Source of the DNA: an uncultured Clostridia bacterium
GTDB taxonomy: Bacteria; Bacillota; Clostridia; Christensenellales; Borkfalkiaceae
Reading direction: 5' to 3'
Length of the DNA stretch: 64,000 bases
NCBI GenBank assembly: GCA_944354125.1
Contig: CALVPT010000001.1
Coordinates: 186,001 to 250,000 of the forward strand
Both the position numbers and the translations under genes were made by a program. Under the pieces are notes generated by a model, which saw only the letters and a program-made list of their open reading frames with translations, was not told the origin of the DNA and did no database searches. Below are positions 1 through 8,713 of the stretch, in pieces (the stretch's first letter is position 1; every line of letters starts with the position of its first letter).

Positions 1-363
1 TTCGTCGAGATTTTTGAGCTCCTCCATGACCATCTCGCCTATTTCCTTGGAGGAAATTTCCTGGTCCATGGTGTTATATACCCGTTTGGTTATGTCGTCT
101 ACCGCCTTGTCTATCTTTTCCATTGAGACGGGACGCTTCTCGCAAGCCTTTATTATGCCGTTTTTGACCTTCTGCGCATCGTACGCCTGGCGCGCTCCGC
201 TGGACTTGACGACGAGCACGGGTGTGTCCTCGATAGTCTCGTAAGTAGTGAAACGCTTGCCGCAATTGACGCACTCCCTGCGCCTTCTTATCGTCCTGCC
301 CTCATCGGCGGAACGGCTGTCGATAACCTTGCTGTCCTCGCATCCGCAAAATATGCACTTCAT
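1..363 (-). CDS. nrdR: Transcriptional repressor NrdR (partial)
   Basis: NrdR is the zinc-ribbon/ATP-cone repressor of ribonucleotide reductase genes. The first 120 or so residues are visible; the C-terminus lies beyond the left edge. The N-terminus reads MKCIFCGCEDSKVIDSR, followed by a basic stretch with four consecutive arginines and the second zinc pair in ECVNCGKRFTTYE, the classic NrdR zinc ribbon, and then the start of the ATP-cone. The ATG at 363 is preceded by an AGGA element. It has its own strong promoter, and that promoter contains an NrdR-box-like palindrome, so autoregulation is likely. Identity is near certain. Confidence 0.95.
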   Translation of the reverse strand, partial: MKCIFCGCEDSKVIDSRSADEGRTIRRRRECVNCGKRFTTYETIEDTPVLVVKSSGARQAYDAQKVKNGIIKACEKRPVSMEKIDKAVDDITKRVYNTMDQEISSKEIGEMVMEELKNLDE

Positions 364-393
364 ATGCTGTCCTATCCCTTGTTGATTTATGGT

Positions 394-422
394 ATTATAC
401 CACAAAATATTGTGCTTGTAAA
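394..422 (-). promoter_or_regulatory. nrdR promoter
   Basis: On the minus strand there is a -35 TTTACA (417-422), a 17-bp spacer and a perfect -10 TATAAT (394-399), about 30 bases before the nrdR start. The spacer holds the NrdR-box-like palindrome listed separately. Confidence 0.8.
400..415 (-). promoter_or_regulatory. Candidate NrdR box
   Basis: The minus strand reads GCACAATATTTTGTGG. It matches the published 16-bp NrdR-box consensus (acaCwAtATaTwGtgt) at 13 of 16 positions, including 9 of the 10 core positions. It lies between the -35 and -10 of nrdR's own promoter, where a bound repressor would block RNA polymerase. NrdR boxes often occur in pairs; no second box is apparent here. Confidence 0.6.
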
Positions 423-456
423 GACCTAATTTTTAAATCGGCCAACCTTATTGCAA

Positions 457-1275
457 TTATCTGAGACTTGCCTTCATTACGTCCTCGAACTGAACGCCGT
501 AGGGGTGATTGTCGCCCGTCGCCCTTATGCAGTCTGCGACAAATTTTCCTGCCGCACGGCAACTTTCGGCGTGCGACAAGCCGTTGAGCCAGTGCGCCGC
601 ATAGGTAGCCGTGAAAATGTCGCCCGTGCCGTGGAAGAAACGGGGAAGCTTTTCGTCGAACACATATTCAATAGCGCCGCCGTTTTCGGGACTTGCAATC
701 GCCTCGCCTATCTTTCCGTCCTCCTCTACGCCCGTAATTATTATCGTTCCCTCAGTAAGTCCTTTAAGCTTTTCCACGAGCTTTTCGACATATGCCTTGT
801 CGCACCTTTCGGGGAAGGGAAGTCCGGCAAGGAAGCAGGCTTCGGTAATGTTGGGCACTATTACGTCGGCAAGAGAGATAAATTCCCTGACCGACTGTAC
901 ATAATTTTCGTCAAAACCGGGATAGAGCTTGCCGTTGTCGCCGAATACGGGGTCTATTATTATCTTTGCTCCCTCTTCGGAGAACTCCCTGAATATCTTT
1001 TCGGACAGCTCCATATACTTTTTGCTGCCGAGATAGCCGAGCACGTAGCCGTTGAACTTTATGTCGTTGACCTTCCACGCATCGAACACGTTTTCAAATT
1101 CGGGAGCGAAGTCGAAATACGACCACTTTTTATACATGGTGTGATTAGATAGAATTGCCGTGGGCAGAATTGCCGTTTCCATGCCGAAGTGCGAGAGCAC
1201 GGGCAGAACCGCCGTTATGGAGCACTGCCCCACGCAGGAGATATCCTGTATAGCCAGAACTTTTTTTCCGTTCAT
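457..1275 (-). CDS. pdxY: Pyridoxamine/pyridoxal kinase (PdxY-like)
   Basis: This 272-residue protein is a ribokinase-superfamily B6 vitamer kinase that phosphorylates pyridoxal, pyridoxamine or pyridoxine in the cytoplasm using ATP. The N-terminus VLAIQDISCVGQCS, the early SNHT motif, IIIDPVFGDNG and the anion-hole signature HGTGDIFTATYAAHW near residue 220 are typical of the PdxK/PdxY family. Its length is normal. It starts at an ATG preceded by AAGGAAAT and lies between purL and nrdR on the same strand, about 130 bases after purL, so it is probably a separate unit. Which vitamer it prefers cannot be read from the sequence. Confidence 0.88.
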   Translation of the reverse strand: MNGKKVLAIQDISCVGQCSITAVLPVLSHFGMETAILPTAILSNHTMYKKWSYFDFAPEFENVFDAWKVNDIKFNGYVLGYLGSKKYMELSEKIFREFSEEGAKIIIDPVFGDNGKLYPGFDENYVQSVREFISLADVIVPNITEACFLAGLPFPERCDKAYVEKLVEKLKGLTEGTIIITGVEEDGKIGEAIASPENGGAIEYVFDEKLPRFFHGTGDIFTATYAAHWLNGLSHAESCRAAGKFVADCIRATGDNHPYGVQFEDVMKASLR

Positions 1276-1373
1276 ATTTATTTCCTTTTATATTTTATTG
1301 GCATAAAGAACGCTGATTTTTCAGCCGATCTTACGCCGACATATAATTTGCGCAATGTGCACTTTTAAATTCA

Positions 1374-1394
1374 GCCCGCTTTTTTACGGCGGGC
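1374..1394 (-). terminator. Hairpin after purL
   Basis: An inverted repeat GCCCGC/GCGGGC with a 9-base loop lies 14 bases beyond the purL stop and could end the purine operon. The following U-tract is poor (TGAATTT), so its strength is uncertain. Confidence 0.45.
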
Positions 1395-1407
1395 CGATTT
1401 TAACTTA

Positions 1408-4400
1408 TTATTTAAAGTACCTGACGCCGCTTTCGAATATCTTCATATCGAAATTGCCGTCATAGTTTTTATAGAGGTTGCTGCCTATACGCTCGCTGTG
1501 ACCCATCTTGCCGAGCACTCTGCCATCGGGAGATGTAATGCCCTCTATTGCCCACATGCTGCCGTTGGGATTGTAGGGGCTTACCATAGTAGGCTTGCCG
1601 TCGAGGTCGACATACTGCGTTGCAATCTGACCGCCCTTAAGCATCTTGTCGAGCTCGGCTTTATTTGCAACCACCTTGCCTTCGCCGTGCGATACGGGAA
1701 CGGCAAATACGTCGCCTACCTTGCACGCCGCAAGCCAGGGGCTGAGGTTGGAGGCAACCCTTATGTTGACCATGGTCGAGACGTGTCTGGAGATGTTGTT
1801 ATAAGTAAGCGTAGGCGAATTTTCGGTAAGCGGACTTACTTTGCCGTAGGGCACGAGTCCGAGCTTTATGAGCGCCTGGAAGCCGTTGCATATGCCGAGT
1901 ACGAGACCGTCCCTTTCGCCGAGCAGCTTCATTATTCTCTCTGCAACGGCAGGGTTCTTGAAGGTCGTGGCAATGAACTTGCCCGAACCGTCGGGTTCGT
2001 CGCCGCCCGAGAAACCGCCGGGGAATGCAACTATGTTTGCCCTGTCGATTGCCTTGATTATCGCCTCGACGCTCTCCTCGATATCTGCCGCAGAGCGGTT
2101 CCTGATTACGAGAATTTCGGGTTCGGCGCCTGCAAGGCGGAACGCTCTTGCCGTATCCAGCTCGCAGTTGGTGCCGGGGAATGCAGGTATGAATACCCTG
2201 GGCTTTGCCGTTTTGGTTGCAATGTTCGTATACTTTGCGCCGCCCGTATAGTCGCAGTCGGGAATTTCTCCCTCTGCCTTTGCCGTGACGGGGAATACGC
2301 CGTCGAGCTTGCCGAGATACAGTTTCTCAGCCTCTTTGACGGTCATGCTCTCCTTGCCGCATACGAATGCGCCGTCGGTAGATTCGCCGATATATACGCT
2401 GTCAATATCGCCGAGAAGGGAGATATCGTCTGCCGCGACGATTATGTCGCCGTAGCACTCCTTGAAGAGCTTGCTCTCGCCGAGCGCAAAGTTAAAGCCG
2501 AACGAATTCCCGAGGCAGCTCTTTACGACTGCGGGCGCTACGCCGCCCTTTTCCGCGACGGTTGCGAACTTTATATTGCCGCTTTCAATGTTCTTATGTA
2601 CGGAGGTATAGAGTTTCTTGAGATATTCAAAGTCGGGAATGAGGCACTCGTCCTTTTTTGTGGGAAGAAGATAGAGCTTTGTTCCCGTATGTGTTATTAC
2701 GTTGGTTATGAGTTTTGAAGCCTTGGAAGGCGCAAGCGCGAACGAAATGAGGGTCGGGGGAACGTCTATGTCCTCGAAAGAGCCGCTCATTGAGTCCTTG
2801 CCTCCTATAGCTCCGAGTCCGAGACCGAGCTGGGCATACAGCGCGCCGAGAAGCGCCGCAAGGGGAACGCCCCAGCGCTTGGGGTCTTCCCTCAGTCTCA
2901 TGAAGAATTCCTGGAGGGTGAGGCGAGCGTCTTTATAGTCGGCGCCTGCCGCAACCAGCTTTGCAACCGACGTCATTATGGCGTAGATTGCGCCCGTGAA
3001 GGGCGACGACGAGGATAGCTCGGGACTGTAGCCGTATGCCGATACCGTGCAGTCGTCCGTTTCGCCTCCCATGAGCTTTGCCGCCATGGCAATAACCGGA
3101 GTAAGCTGATTCTTTCCGCCGAAGGGCATATAAACCGACTTTGCGCCGATTGTGGAGTCGAACATTTCCGCAAGCCCCTTCTTGGAGCATACGTTGAGCG
3201 AGGAAAGCGACTTTTCAAGCTGAGCCTTAAAGCCGCACTTTTCGTCGCTGTCCGCAAAGAAAGGCGTGACTTTTTCATTTATTTCGGCATCGGTCTGCTG
3301 TTTTACGCCGTTGGTGTCAAGGAAATCTCTCGATATGTCGACGATTGCCCTGCCGCGGTGATACATCTTCATTCTCCTGTCGGAGGTGACGACAGCCACG
3401 GGAGTTGCGGCAAGATTTTCCTCTGCCGCGAGAGCGATAAAGCTCTCTACATCCTCTTTCGCGACGACTACCGCCATTCTCTCCTGAGATTCGGAGATGG
3501 CAAGCTCGGTTCCCGAAAGTCCTTCGTACTTCTTGGGTACCTTGTCGAGTTCGATTACAAGTCCGTCGGCAAGTTCGCCTATCGCAACCGAAACGCCGCC
3601 CGCGCCGAAGTCGTTGCACTTTTTAATCTTTTCGGTAACTTCCTTTTTGAGGAAGAGCCTCTGCAACTTTCTCTCGGTGAGTGCATTACCCTTCTGCACC
3701 TCTGCGCCGCAGGTCTGCACGGATTTTTTGTCGTGAGCTTTGGATGAGCCCGTCGCTCCGCCGCAGCCATCTCTGCCCGTCTCACCGCCGAGCAGAATTA
3801 TTATATCGCCCTCTACGGGCTTAGCCCTGTATATCATTTCCGACTTTGCTCCGCCGACGACGAAGCCGGTCTCCAGCCTCTTTGCCTTATAGCCGGGATG
3901 GTAAACCTCGTCTACCTGACCTGTGGCAAGTCCTATCTGGTTGCCGTAGGAGGAGAAACCTGCCGCAGCCGTCCTGGTTATGACTCTCTGCGGAAGCTTG
4001 CCGGGAAGAGTTGCGCTTATGGGCTCGGTAGGGTCGGCACAGCCCGTGATTCTCATGGACTGCAACACGTAGGTTCTGCCCGAAAGAGGGTCCCTTATCG
4101 CGCCGCCGAGACAGGTCGCCGCACCGCCGAAAGGTTCGATTTCGGTGGGGTGATTGTGAGTCTCGTTCTTGAACATTACAGTATAGTCCTGCTCCTTGCC
4201 GTCAAGCGTTGCCTTGATCTTTATTGAGCAGGCATTTATCTCGTCTGAGATGTCGAGGTTATTTAAAAGTCCGTCCTTTTTGAGCTTCTTTGCGCCTATT
4301 GTCGCAATGTCCATAAGGCAGGGATATTTGTCGTCCCTTCCCTTATAGAGCTCTTTAAAGAGCGACTTATATTCCTCGAGCGCCTTGTTTACGTGCTTGT

Positions 4401-5127
4401 TGTTGCCGCTGACCTTGATGTCCTTGATTTCGGTGGCAAAGGTCGTATGGCGGCAATGGTCCGACCAATATGTATCTATTACCCTTATTTCTGTCTCGGT
4501 GGGGTTGCGCTTTTCGGAGATGAAATAATCTCTGACGAATATGAGGTCGGCAACCGACATTGCAAGCCCCATCTTTTTATGATAAGCAGCAATCTCGCCG
4601 TCGGTCATGTCAATGAATCCGTCGACGTCCTTTACGTCCTCCGCCCTGACGGTTACGTGAGCGAGCGAGACAGGCTTTTCAAGCGATACCTCCTCGCTTT
4701 CAACGGGGTTGATTACGTGCTTTTTAATTACTTCAAGCTGCTCGTCGGTCACGCCCTTTACCGCATATATGTTGGCGCACTTGATGAGGGGGCGCTCCTT
4801 TTTGGTGAGAAGCTGAACGCACTGTGCCGCGCTGTCCGCGCGCTGGTCATACTGACCCGTGAGGTACGCAACGGCAAACACCTTGTACTCCTTAGGGAAA
4901 GTCACCTCTTCATAGTAAACGTTGTCTACGGGAGGCTCGGAGAATACGCCGGGCACAGCCGCCATGAACTCCTCTTTTGAGATGTTTTCGACGTCATAGC
5001 GGATGAGTTGCCTTACGTCCTCAACCTGCATTTTAAGCTGATTTACTATGTCCTCAGCCGTCTTTTTAGCCTGTAAATTGTCCTTTTTTTCAACGAAAAT
5101 TCTGTAAATCATCTGTCCTGTTTCCAA
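1408..5127 (-). CDS. purL: Phosphoribosylformylglycinamidine synthase, single chain
   Basis: PurL converts FGAR and glutamine to FGAM with ATP, the fourth step of purine synthesis. At 1239 residues this is the long single-chain form, with PurS-like, two synthetase and glutaminase portions fused, of the type common in Clostridia, rather than the three-subunit PurSQL. The synthetase part shows DTYWSDHCRHTTF and FKNETHNHPTEIEPFGGA. The C-terminal glutamine amidotransferase domain has the nucleophile in LGICNGFQ (Cys about 1080) and the His/Glu pair in GHSER (about 1210 and 1212). It is the last gene of the purine operon, 15 bases after purD. Confidence 0.97.
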   Translation of the reverse strand: METGQMIYRIFVEKKDNLQAKKTAEDIVNQLKMQVEDVRQLIRYDVENISKEEFMAAVPGVFSEPPVDNVYYEEVTFPKEYKVFAVAYLTGQYDQRADSAAQCVQLLTKKERPLIKCANIYAVKGVTDEQLEVIKKHVINPVESEEVSLEKPVSLAHVTVRAEDVKDVDGFIDMTDGEIAAYHKKMGLAMSVADLIFVRDYFISEKRNPTETEIRVIDTYWSDHCRHTTFATEIKDIKVSGNNKHVNKALEEYKSLFKELYKGRDDKYPCLMDIATIGAKKLKKDGLLNNLDISDEINACSIKIKATLDGKEQDYTVMFKNETHNHPTEIEPFGGAATCLGGAIRDPLSGRTYVLQSMRITGCADPTEPISATLPGKLPQRVITRTAAAGFSSYGNQIGLATGQVDEVYHPGYKAKRLETGFVVGGAKSEMIYRAKPVEGDIIILLGGETGRDGCGGATGSSKAHDKKSVQTCGAEVQKGNALTERKLQRLFLKKEVTEKIKKCNDFGAGGVSVAIGELADGLVIELDKVPKKYEGLSGTELAISESQERMAVVVAKEDVESFIALAAEENLAATPVAVVTSDRRMKMYHRGRAIVDISRDFLDTNGVKQQTDAEINEKVTPFFADSDEKCGFKAQLEKSLSSLNVCSKKGLAEMFDSTIGAKSVYMPFGGKNQLTPVIAMAAKLMGGETDDCTVSAYGYSPELSSSSPFTGAIYAIMTSVAKLVAAGADYKDARLTLQEFFMRLREDPKRWGVPLAALLGALYAQLGLGLGAIGGKDSMSGSFEDIDVPPTLISFALAPSKASKLITNVITHTGTKLYLLPTKKDECLIPDFEYLKKLYTSVHKNIESGNIKFATVAEKGGVAPAVVKSCLGNSFGFNFALGESKLFKECYGDIIVAADDISLLGDIDSVYIGESTDGAFVCGKESMTVKEAEKLYLGKLDGVFPVTAKAEGEIPDCDYTGGAKYTNIATKTAKPRVFIPAFPGTNCELDTARAFRLAGAEPEILVIRNRSAADIEESVEAIIKAIDRANIVAFPGGFSGGDEPDGSGKFIATTFKNPAVAERIMKLLGERDGLVLGICNGFQALIKLGLVPYGKVSPLTENSPTLTYNNISRHVSTMVNIRVASNLSPWLAACKVGDVFAVPVSHGEGKVVANKAELDKMLKGGQIATQYVDLDGKPTMVSPYNPNGSMWAIEGITSPDGRVLGKMGHSERIGSNLYKNYDGNFDMKIFESGVRYFK

Positions 5128-5142
5128 AAATCTGTCGCTAAA

Positions 5143-6423
5143 TTATTTGTTGCGGTATTTGATTCCTATGTCCGTGCGGTACTGCATACCCTCCCAGGAG
5201 ATGTTCCTGACTGCCGCGTATGCCTTTGCCCTTGCCTCGTCTATGGTCGCACCCTTTGCCACTACGTCCAGCACTCTGCCGCCGTTGGTCACGAGCTTTC
5301 CGTCCTTTATCGCCGTGCCTGCGTGCACTATATCGCAGTCTCCGACATCGCCTATCGTTATCTCCTTGCCCTTGACATAGTGCAAAGGATATCCGCCGCT
5401 TGCCAGCACTACGCACACGCAGGCGCCGTCCTCCCACTCTATGTCGATATCTGCAAGCCTTTCGTCGGTCACCGCCTCGAAGATATCCATAAGGTCGGTT
5501 TTGAGCATAGGCAGAACTACCTGCGTTTCGGGGTCGCCGAAACGCGAATTGTATTCGACCACCTTCATGCCCTTGTCGGTGCGCATGAGTCCGAAATACA
5601 GACAGCCCTTGAACGTTCTGCCTTCGGCATTCATCGCCTTCATGGTAGGCAGCATTATTTTATTATATACTTCCTCTTCAAGCTCCTTGCTCCAGAAAGG
5701 ACAGGGCGAAAATGTGCCCATGCCGCCCGTGTTGAGCCCCTTGTCGCCGTCCTGCGCGCGCTTGTGGTCGCAGGAGGTTATCATGGGAACGATGGTCTTG
5801 CCGTCGGTGAAAGCCAGCACGGAGACCTCTTCACCGGGGGTATATTTAAGCCCCTTCATGTACTCTTCTATGACTACCTTGTTGCCTGCCGCGCCGAACG
5901 CCTTGTCGAGCATTATCTCTTTCAGCCCCTCTTCGGCCTGCTTTAAGGTCTCGCAGAGCAACACTCCCTTGCCGAGCGCAAGCCCGTCAGCCTTTAAAAC
6001 TATGGGCGCGCCCATCTTTCTGACATATTCGAGGGCATCGCCGTAGCTGTCGAATGTCTCAGACTGAGCCGTGGGTATGGAATACTTTTTCATCAGCTCC
6101 TTGGCAAACGCCTTGCTTGCCTCTATCTGAGCCGCCGCCTTGCGCGGTCCGAAACAGCGCTTGCCTATGCCCTCCAGCGCGTCTACGAGTCCTATTGCCA
6201 GGGGATCGTCGGGCGTTACTACGTAATAATCTATCTGAGGATTGTCGATGGCAAACTTTACGACCGCGTCGACGTTCATATAGTCGACGTCTACATTTTC
6301 GGCGATTTCCGCCGTGCCTGCGTTGCCCTTCATGCAGTAGAGCTTTTCTACTCTCTTGCTCTTTTTAAGCGCCTTGCAAATGGCGTGTTCCCTGCCGCCG
6401 TTACCTATGACGAGTATGTTCAT
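5143..6423 (-). CDS. purD: Phosphoribosylamine-glycine ligase
   Basis: PurD (GAR synthetase) joins phosphoribosylamine and glycine using ATP, the second step of purine synthesis. The 426-residue length is standard. The N-terminal MNILVIGNGGREHAICKAL, the ATP-grasp region with VLKADGLALGKGV and the GGMGTFSPC and NSRFGDPETQ motifs are diagnostic. It lies 22 bases downstream of purH and 15 bases upstream of purL in a single-direction operon. Confidence 0.97.
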   Translation of the reverse strand: MNILVIGNGGREHAICKALKKSKRVEKLYCMKGNAGTAEIAENVDVDYMNVDAVVKFAIDNPQIDYYVVTPDDPLAIGLVDALEGIGKRCFGPRKAAAQIEASKAFAKELMKKYSIPTAQSETFDSYGDALEYVRKMGAPIVLKADGLALGKGVLLCETLKQAEEGLKEIMLDKAFGAAGNKVVIEEYMKGLKYTPGEEVSVLAFTDGKTIVPMITSCDHKRAQDGDKGLNTGGMGTFSPCPFWSKELEEEVYNKIMLPTMKAMNAEGRTFKGCLYFGLMRTDKGMKVVEYNSRFGDPETQVVLPMLKTDLMDIFEAVTDERLADIDIEWEDGACVCVVLASGGYPLHYVKGKEITIGDVGDCDIVHAGTAIKDGKLVTNGGRVLDVVAKGATIDEARAKAYAAVRNISWEGMQYRTDIGIKYRNK

Positions 6424-6445
6424 ATCTGCTTCCTAAGTGATAAAA

Positions 6446-8065
6446 TCAGTGTTTGAAATGTCTGTCGCCGACGAATACCATTGCGATTCCCGCCGCATTG
6501 CAGGCGTCAACCGACGCCTTGTCCTGAATGGAGCCGCCCGGCTGAATGATTGCCGTAATGCCTGCCTTGACGCATTCCTCCACGCAGTCGGGGAAGGGGA
6601 AGAAGGCATCCGATGCCATAACCGAACCCTTTGCCTCTTCGCCTGCGTGAGCTATCGCCTGCTGTGCCGCCCATATGCGGTTGGTCTGTCCCATTCCTAT
6701 GCCCGTCGTCCTGCCTATCTTGCCGATGACTATTGCGTTGGACTTGGTGTACTTTACGACTTTCCAGTTGAACATGAGCGCTTCAATCTCTTCGTCCGTG
6801 GGCATTCTGTCGGTGACCACGCCGCAGCCGTAGACCGTCTTCTGTTTGCCGGAAGGCGTGGTGACTACTTCTGCCGTTGCCCTGGTTCTGAACAGCGACA
6901 TATCCTCGTCCTTTATGAGGCACTCGTCATACTGCTGGACGAGAAGTCCGCCGTAGACCTTCTTCATGTCCTTTGCGGAAGGCTCTCTCCTTGCGGAGAT
7001 GTCGTCAATCTGGAGAAGGCGGATATTCTTCTTCTGCTCGAGAATTTTAAGCGCCTCTTCGGAATACGAAGGAGCCATGACTATCTCGATAAAAATCTTG
7101 TTTATTTCGGTTGCCGTAGCGGCGTCAACTTCGCCGTTGATTGCAAGTATTCCGCCGAATACGGATACGGGGTCGGAATTATAGGCCTTGAGATATGCCT
7201 CGCATACGGTCTCGCCCGTGCCTACTCCGCAGGGATTTGCGTGCTTGCAGGCAACTACCGCGGGGGTCGTGCCGAACTCCTTCAAGAGCTCGAGCGCGCC
7301 GTTCGCGTCGTTTATGTTGTTATAGGAAAGTTCCTTGCCCCAGAGCTGTTTTGCAGAGGAAAGGCAACCCTTCCTTTCGATTTCTTCCTTGTAGAATACA
7401 GCCGACTGCTGAGGATTTTCGCCATACCTTAAGTCCTGAGCCTTTTCGTATGCGAACGTAACGCTGTCGGGATATTCTATGCCGAGCTGTGCGGCAAGAT
7501 AGTTGGAGATAAGGCTGTCATAGACCGCCGTATGCGCAAATACCTTGTACTGAAGATATCTCTTGGTCTCGAGCGTGACGCCGCCGTTTTCGAGCTCGGC
7601 AAGCACCTTGCCATAGTCCTTGGGGTCAACAATTACGGCTACGTCCTGATAGTTTTTAGCCGCAGCCCTTATCATCGTAGGGCCGCCTATATCTATGTTT
7701 TCAATGCATTCGGCAAAATCTGCACCCTTTAAAAGCGTTGCCTTGAAGGGATAAAGATTGACGCATACTATGTCGATGGTGTTGATGTTGAGCTTTTCGA
7801 GCTGTGCCATATGTTCGGGGTTGGAACGCATGGCGAGAAGTCCTGCATGCACGTTGGGATGAAGCGTCTTTACCCTGCCGTCGAGGCATTCGGGAAAGCC
7901 TGTAATTTCGGATATGCCGATTACGCTGAGACCTGCTTCCTTGAGCACCTTTGCCGTGCCGCCCGTAGAGATAATTTCAAAACCGTTCTTTACGAGTCCC
8001 TTACAGAACTCTACAACTCCTGCCTTGTCCGAAACGGACACAAGCGCCCTCTTCTTCATTTCCAT
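6446..8065 (-). CDS. purH: Bifunctional AICAR formyltransferase/IMP cyclohydrolase
   Basis: PurH performs the last two steps to IMP: formylation of AICAR with 10-formyl-THF and ring closure. The N-terminal MGS-like cyclohydrolase domain (about residues 1-145, RALVSVSDKAGVVEF, STGGTAKVL, DGRVKTLHP) is followed by the transformylase with QDLRYGENPQQ and the catalytic KHANPCG. I chose ATG 8065, 12 bases after a GGAG; an upstream TTG (8083) in frame overlaps that GGAG and is less likely, and ATG 8059 is also possible. The gene gives 539 residues and sits between purN and purD. Confidence 0.96.
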   Translation of the reverse strand: MEMKKRALVSVSDKAGVVEFCKGLVKNGFEIISTGGTAKVLKEAGLSVIGISEITGFPECLDGRVKTLHPNVHAGLLAMRSNPEHMAQLEKLNINTIDIVCVNLYPFKATLLKGADFAECIENIDIGGPTMIRAAAKNYQDVAVIVDPKDYGKVLAELENGGVTLETKRYLQYKVFAHTAVYDSLISNYLAAQLGIEYPDSVTFAYEKAQDLRYGENPQQSAVFYKEEIERKGCLSSAKQLWGKELSYNNINDANGALELLKEFGTTPAVVACKHANPCGVGTGETVCEAYLKAYNSDPVSVFGGILAINGEVDAATATEINKIFIEIVMAPSYSEEALKILEQKKNIRLLQIDDISARREPSAKDMKKVYGGLLVQQYDECLIKDEDMSLFRTRATAEVVTTPSGKQKTVYGCGVVTDRMPTDEEIEALMFNWKVVKYTKSNAIVIGKIGRTTGIGMGQTNRIWAAQQAIAHAGEEAKGSVMASDAFFPFPDCVEECVKAGITAIIQPGGSIQDKASVDACNAAGIAMVFVGDRHFKH

Positions 8066-8095
8066 AATATCATCTATCTCCAAAATAATTTTTTG

Positions 8096-8713
8096 TCACT
8101 TTATGACGGTTACCTTTCGTCCGTCCTTTTTTACCTTGCCCTCGCACAGCATTTTTACGCACCAGGGCAGAAGCTCGTGTTCGACTTCAAGAATGCGGCT
8201 CTGCAGGCTTTCAGGCGTGTCGCCGTCCTCAACCTCTACCGCGCGCTGGGCGATTATCGCTCCGCCGTCGGGCACCTCGTTGACAAAGTGCACGCTACAC
8301 CCCGAAATCTTTGCGCCGTACTCCAAAACCGCCTTATGCACGTTGAGACCGTACATGCCCGCACCGCAGAATGACGGTATGAGCGACGGGTGAATGTTTA
8401 TTATTCTGTCCCTGAAAGTTTCGACGAAGCTTTGGGGAATTATCTTGAGCCAGCCGGCAAGCACGATATAGTCTACCCTGTTGAGGTTGAGAAGATAGGT
8501 AAGCTCGCCGTAGAGCTTTTCAAGGTCAGGATAGTCCTTCTTTACAAATACCGCCGTGTTTATGCCGTGTTTTTTTGCGCGCTCGATGGCGCCTATTCCC
8601 TCTTTGGAGGCAATCAGAAGAACTATATCGCAGAACTTATCCCTTTGGTTCGCATCTATTATCGACTGAAAGTCGGTGCCGCCGCCGCTGGCGAATACTG
8701 CTATGCGTTTCAA
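8096..8713 (-). CDS. purN: Phosphoribosylglycinamide formyltransferase
   Basis: PurN transfers a formyl group from 10-formyl-THF to GAR, the third step of purine synthesis. The sequence LKRIAVFASGGGTDFQ at the start, NIHPSLIPSF, the histidine in GCSVHFV and the aspartate in VPDGGAI are the family's substrate-binding and catalytic elements. The only start that fits the normal N-terminus is a TTG at 8713 that overlaps the purM stop (TTTTGA: purM ends TTT TGA, purN begins TTG), giving 205 residues and implying translational coupling. A longer in-frame extension into purM exists but adds no recognisable sequence. Confidence 0.94.
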   Translation of the reverse strand: MKRIAVFASGGGTDFQSIIDANQRDKFCDIVLLIASKEGIGAIERAKKHGINTAVFVKKDYPDLEKLYGELTYLLNLNRVDYIVLAGWLKIIPQSFVETFRDRIINIHPSLIPSFCGAGMYGLNVHKAVLEYGAKISGCSVHFVNEVPDGGAIIAQRAVEVEDGDTPESLQSRILEVEHELLPWCVKMLCEGKVKKDGRKVTVIK

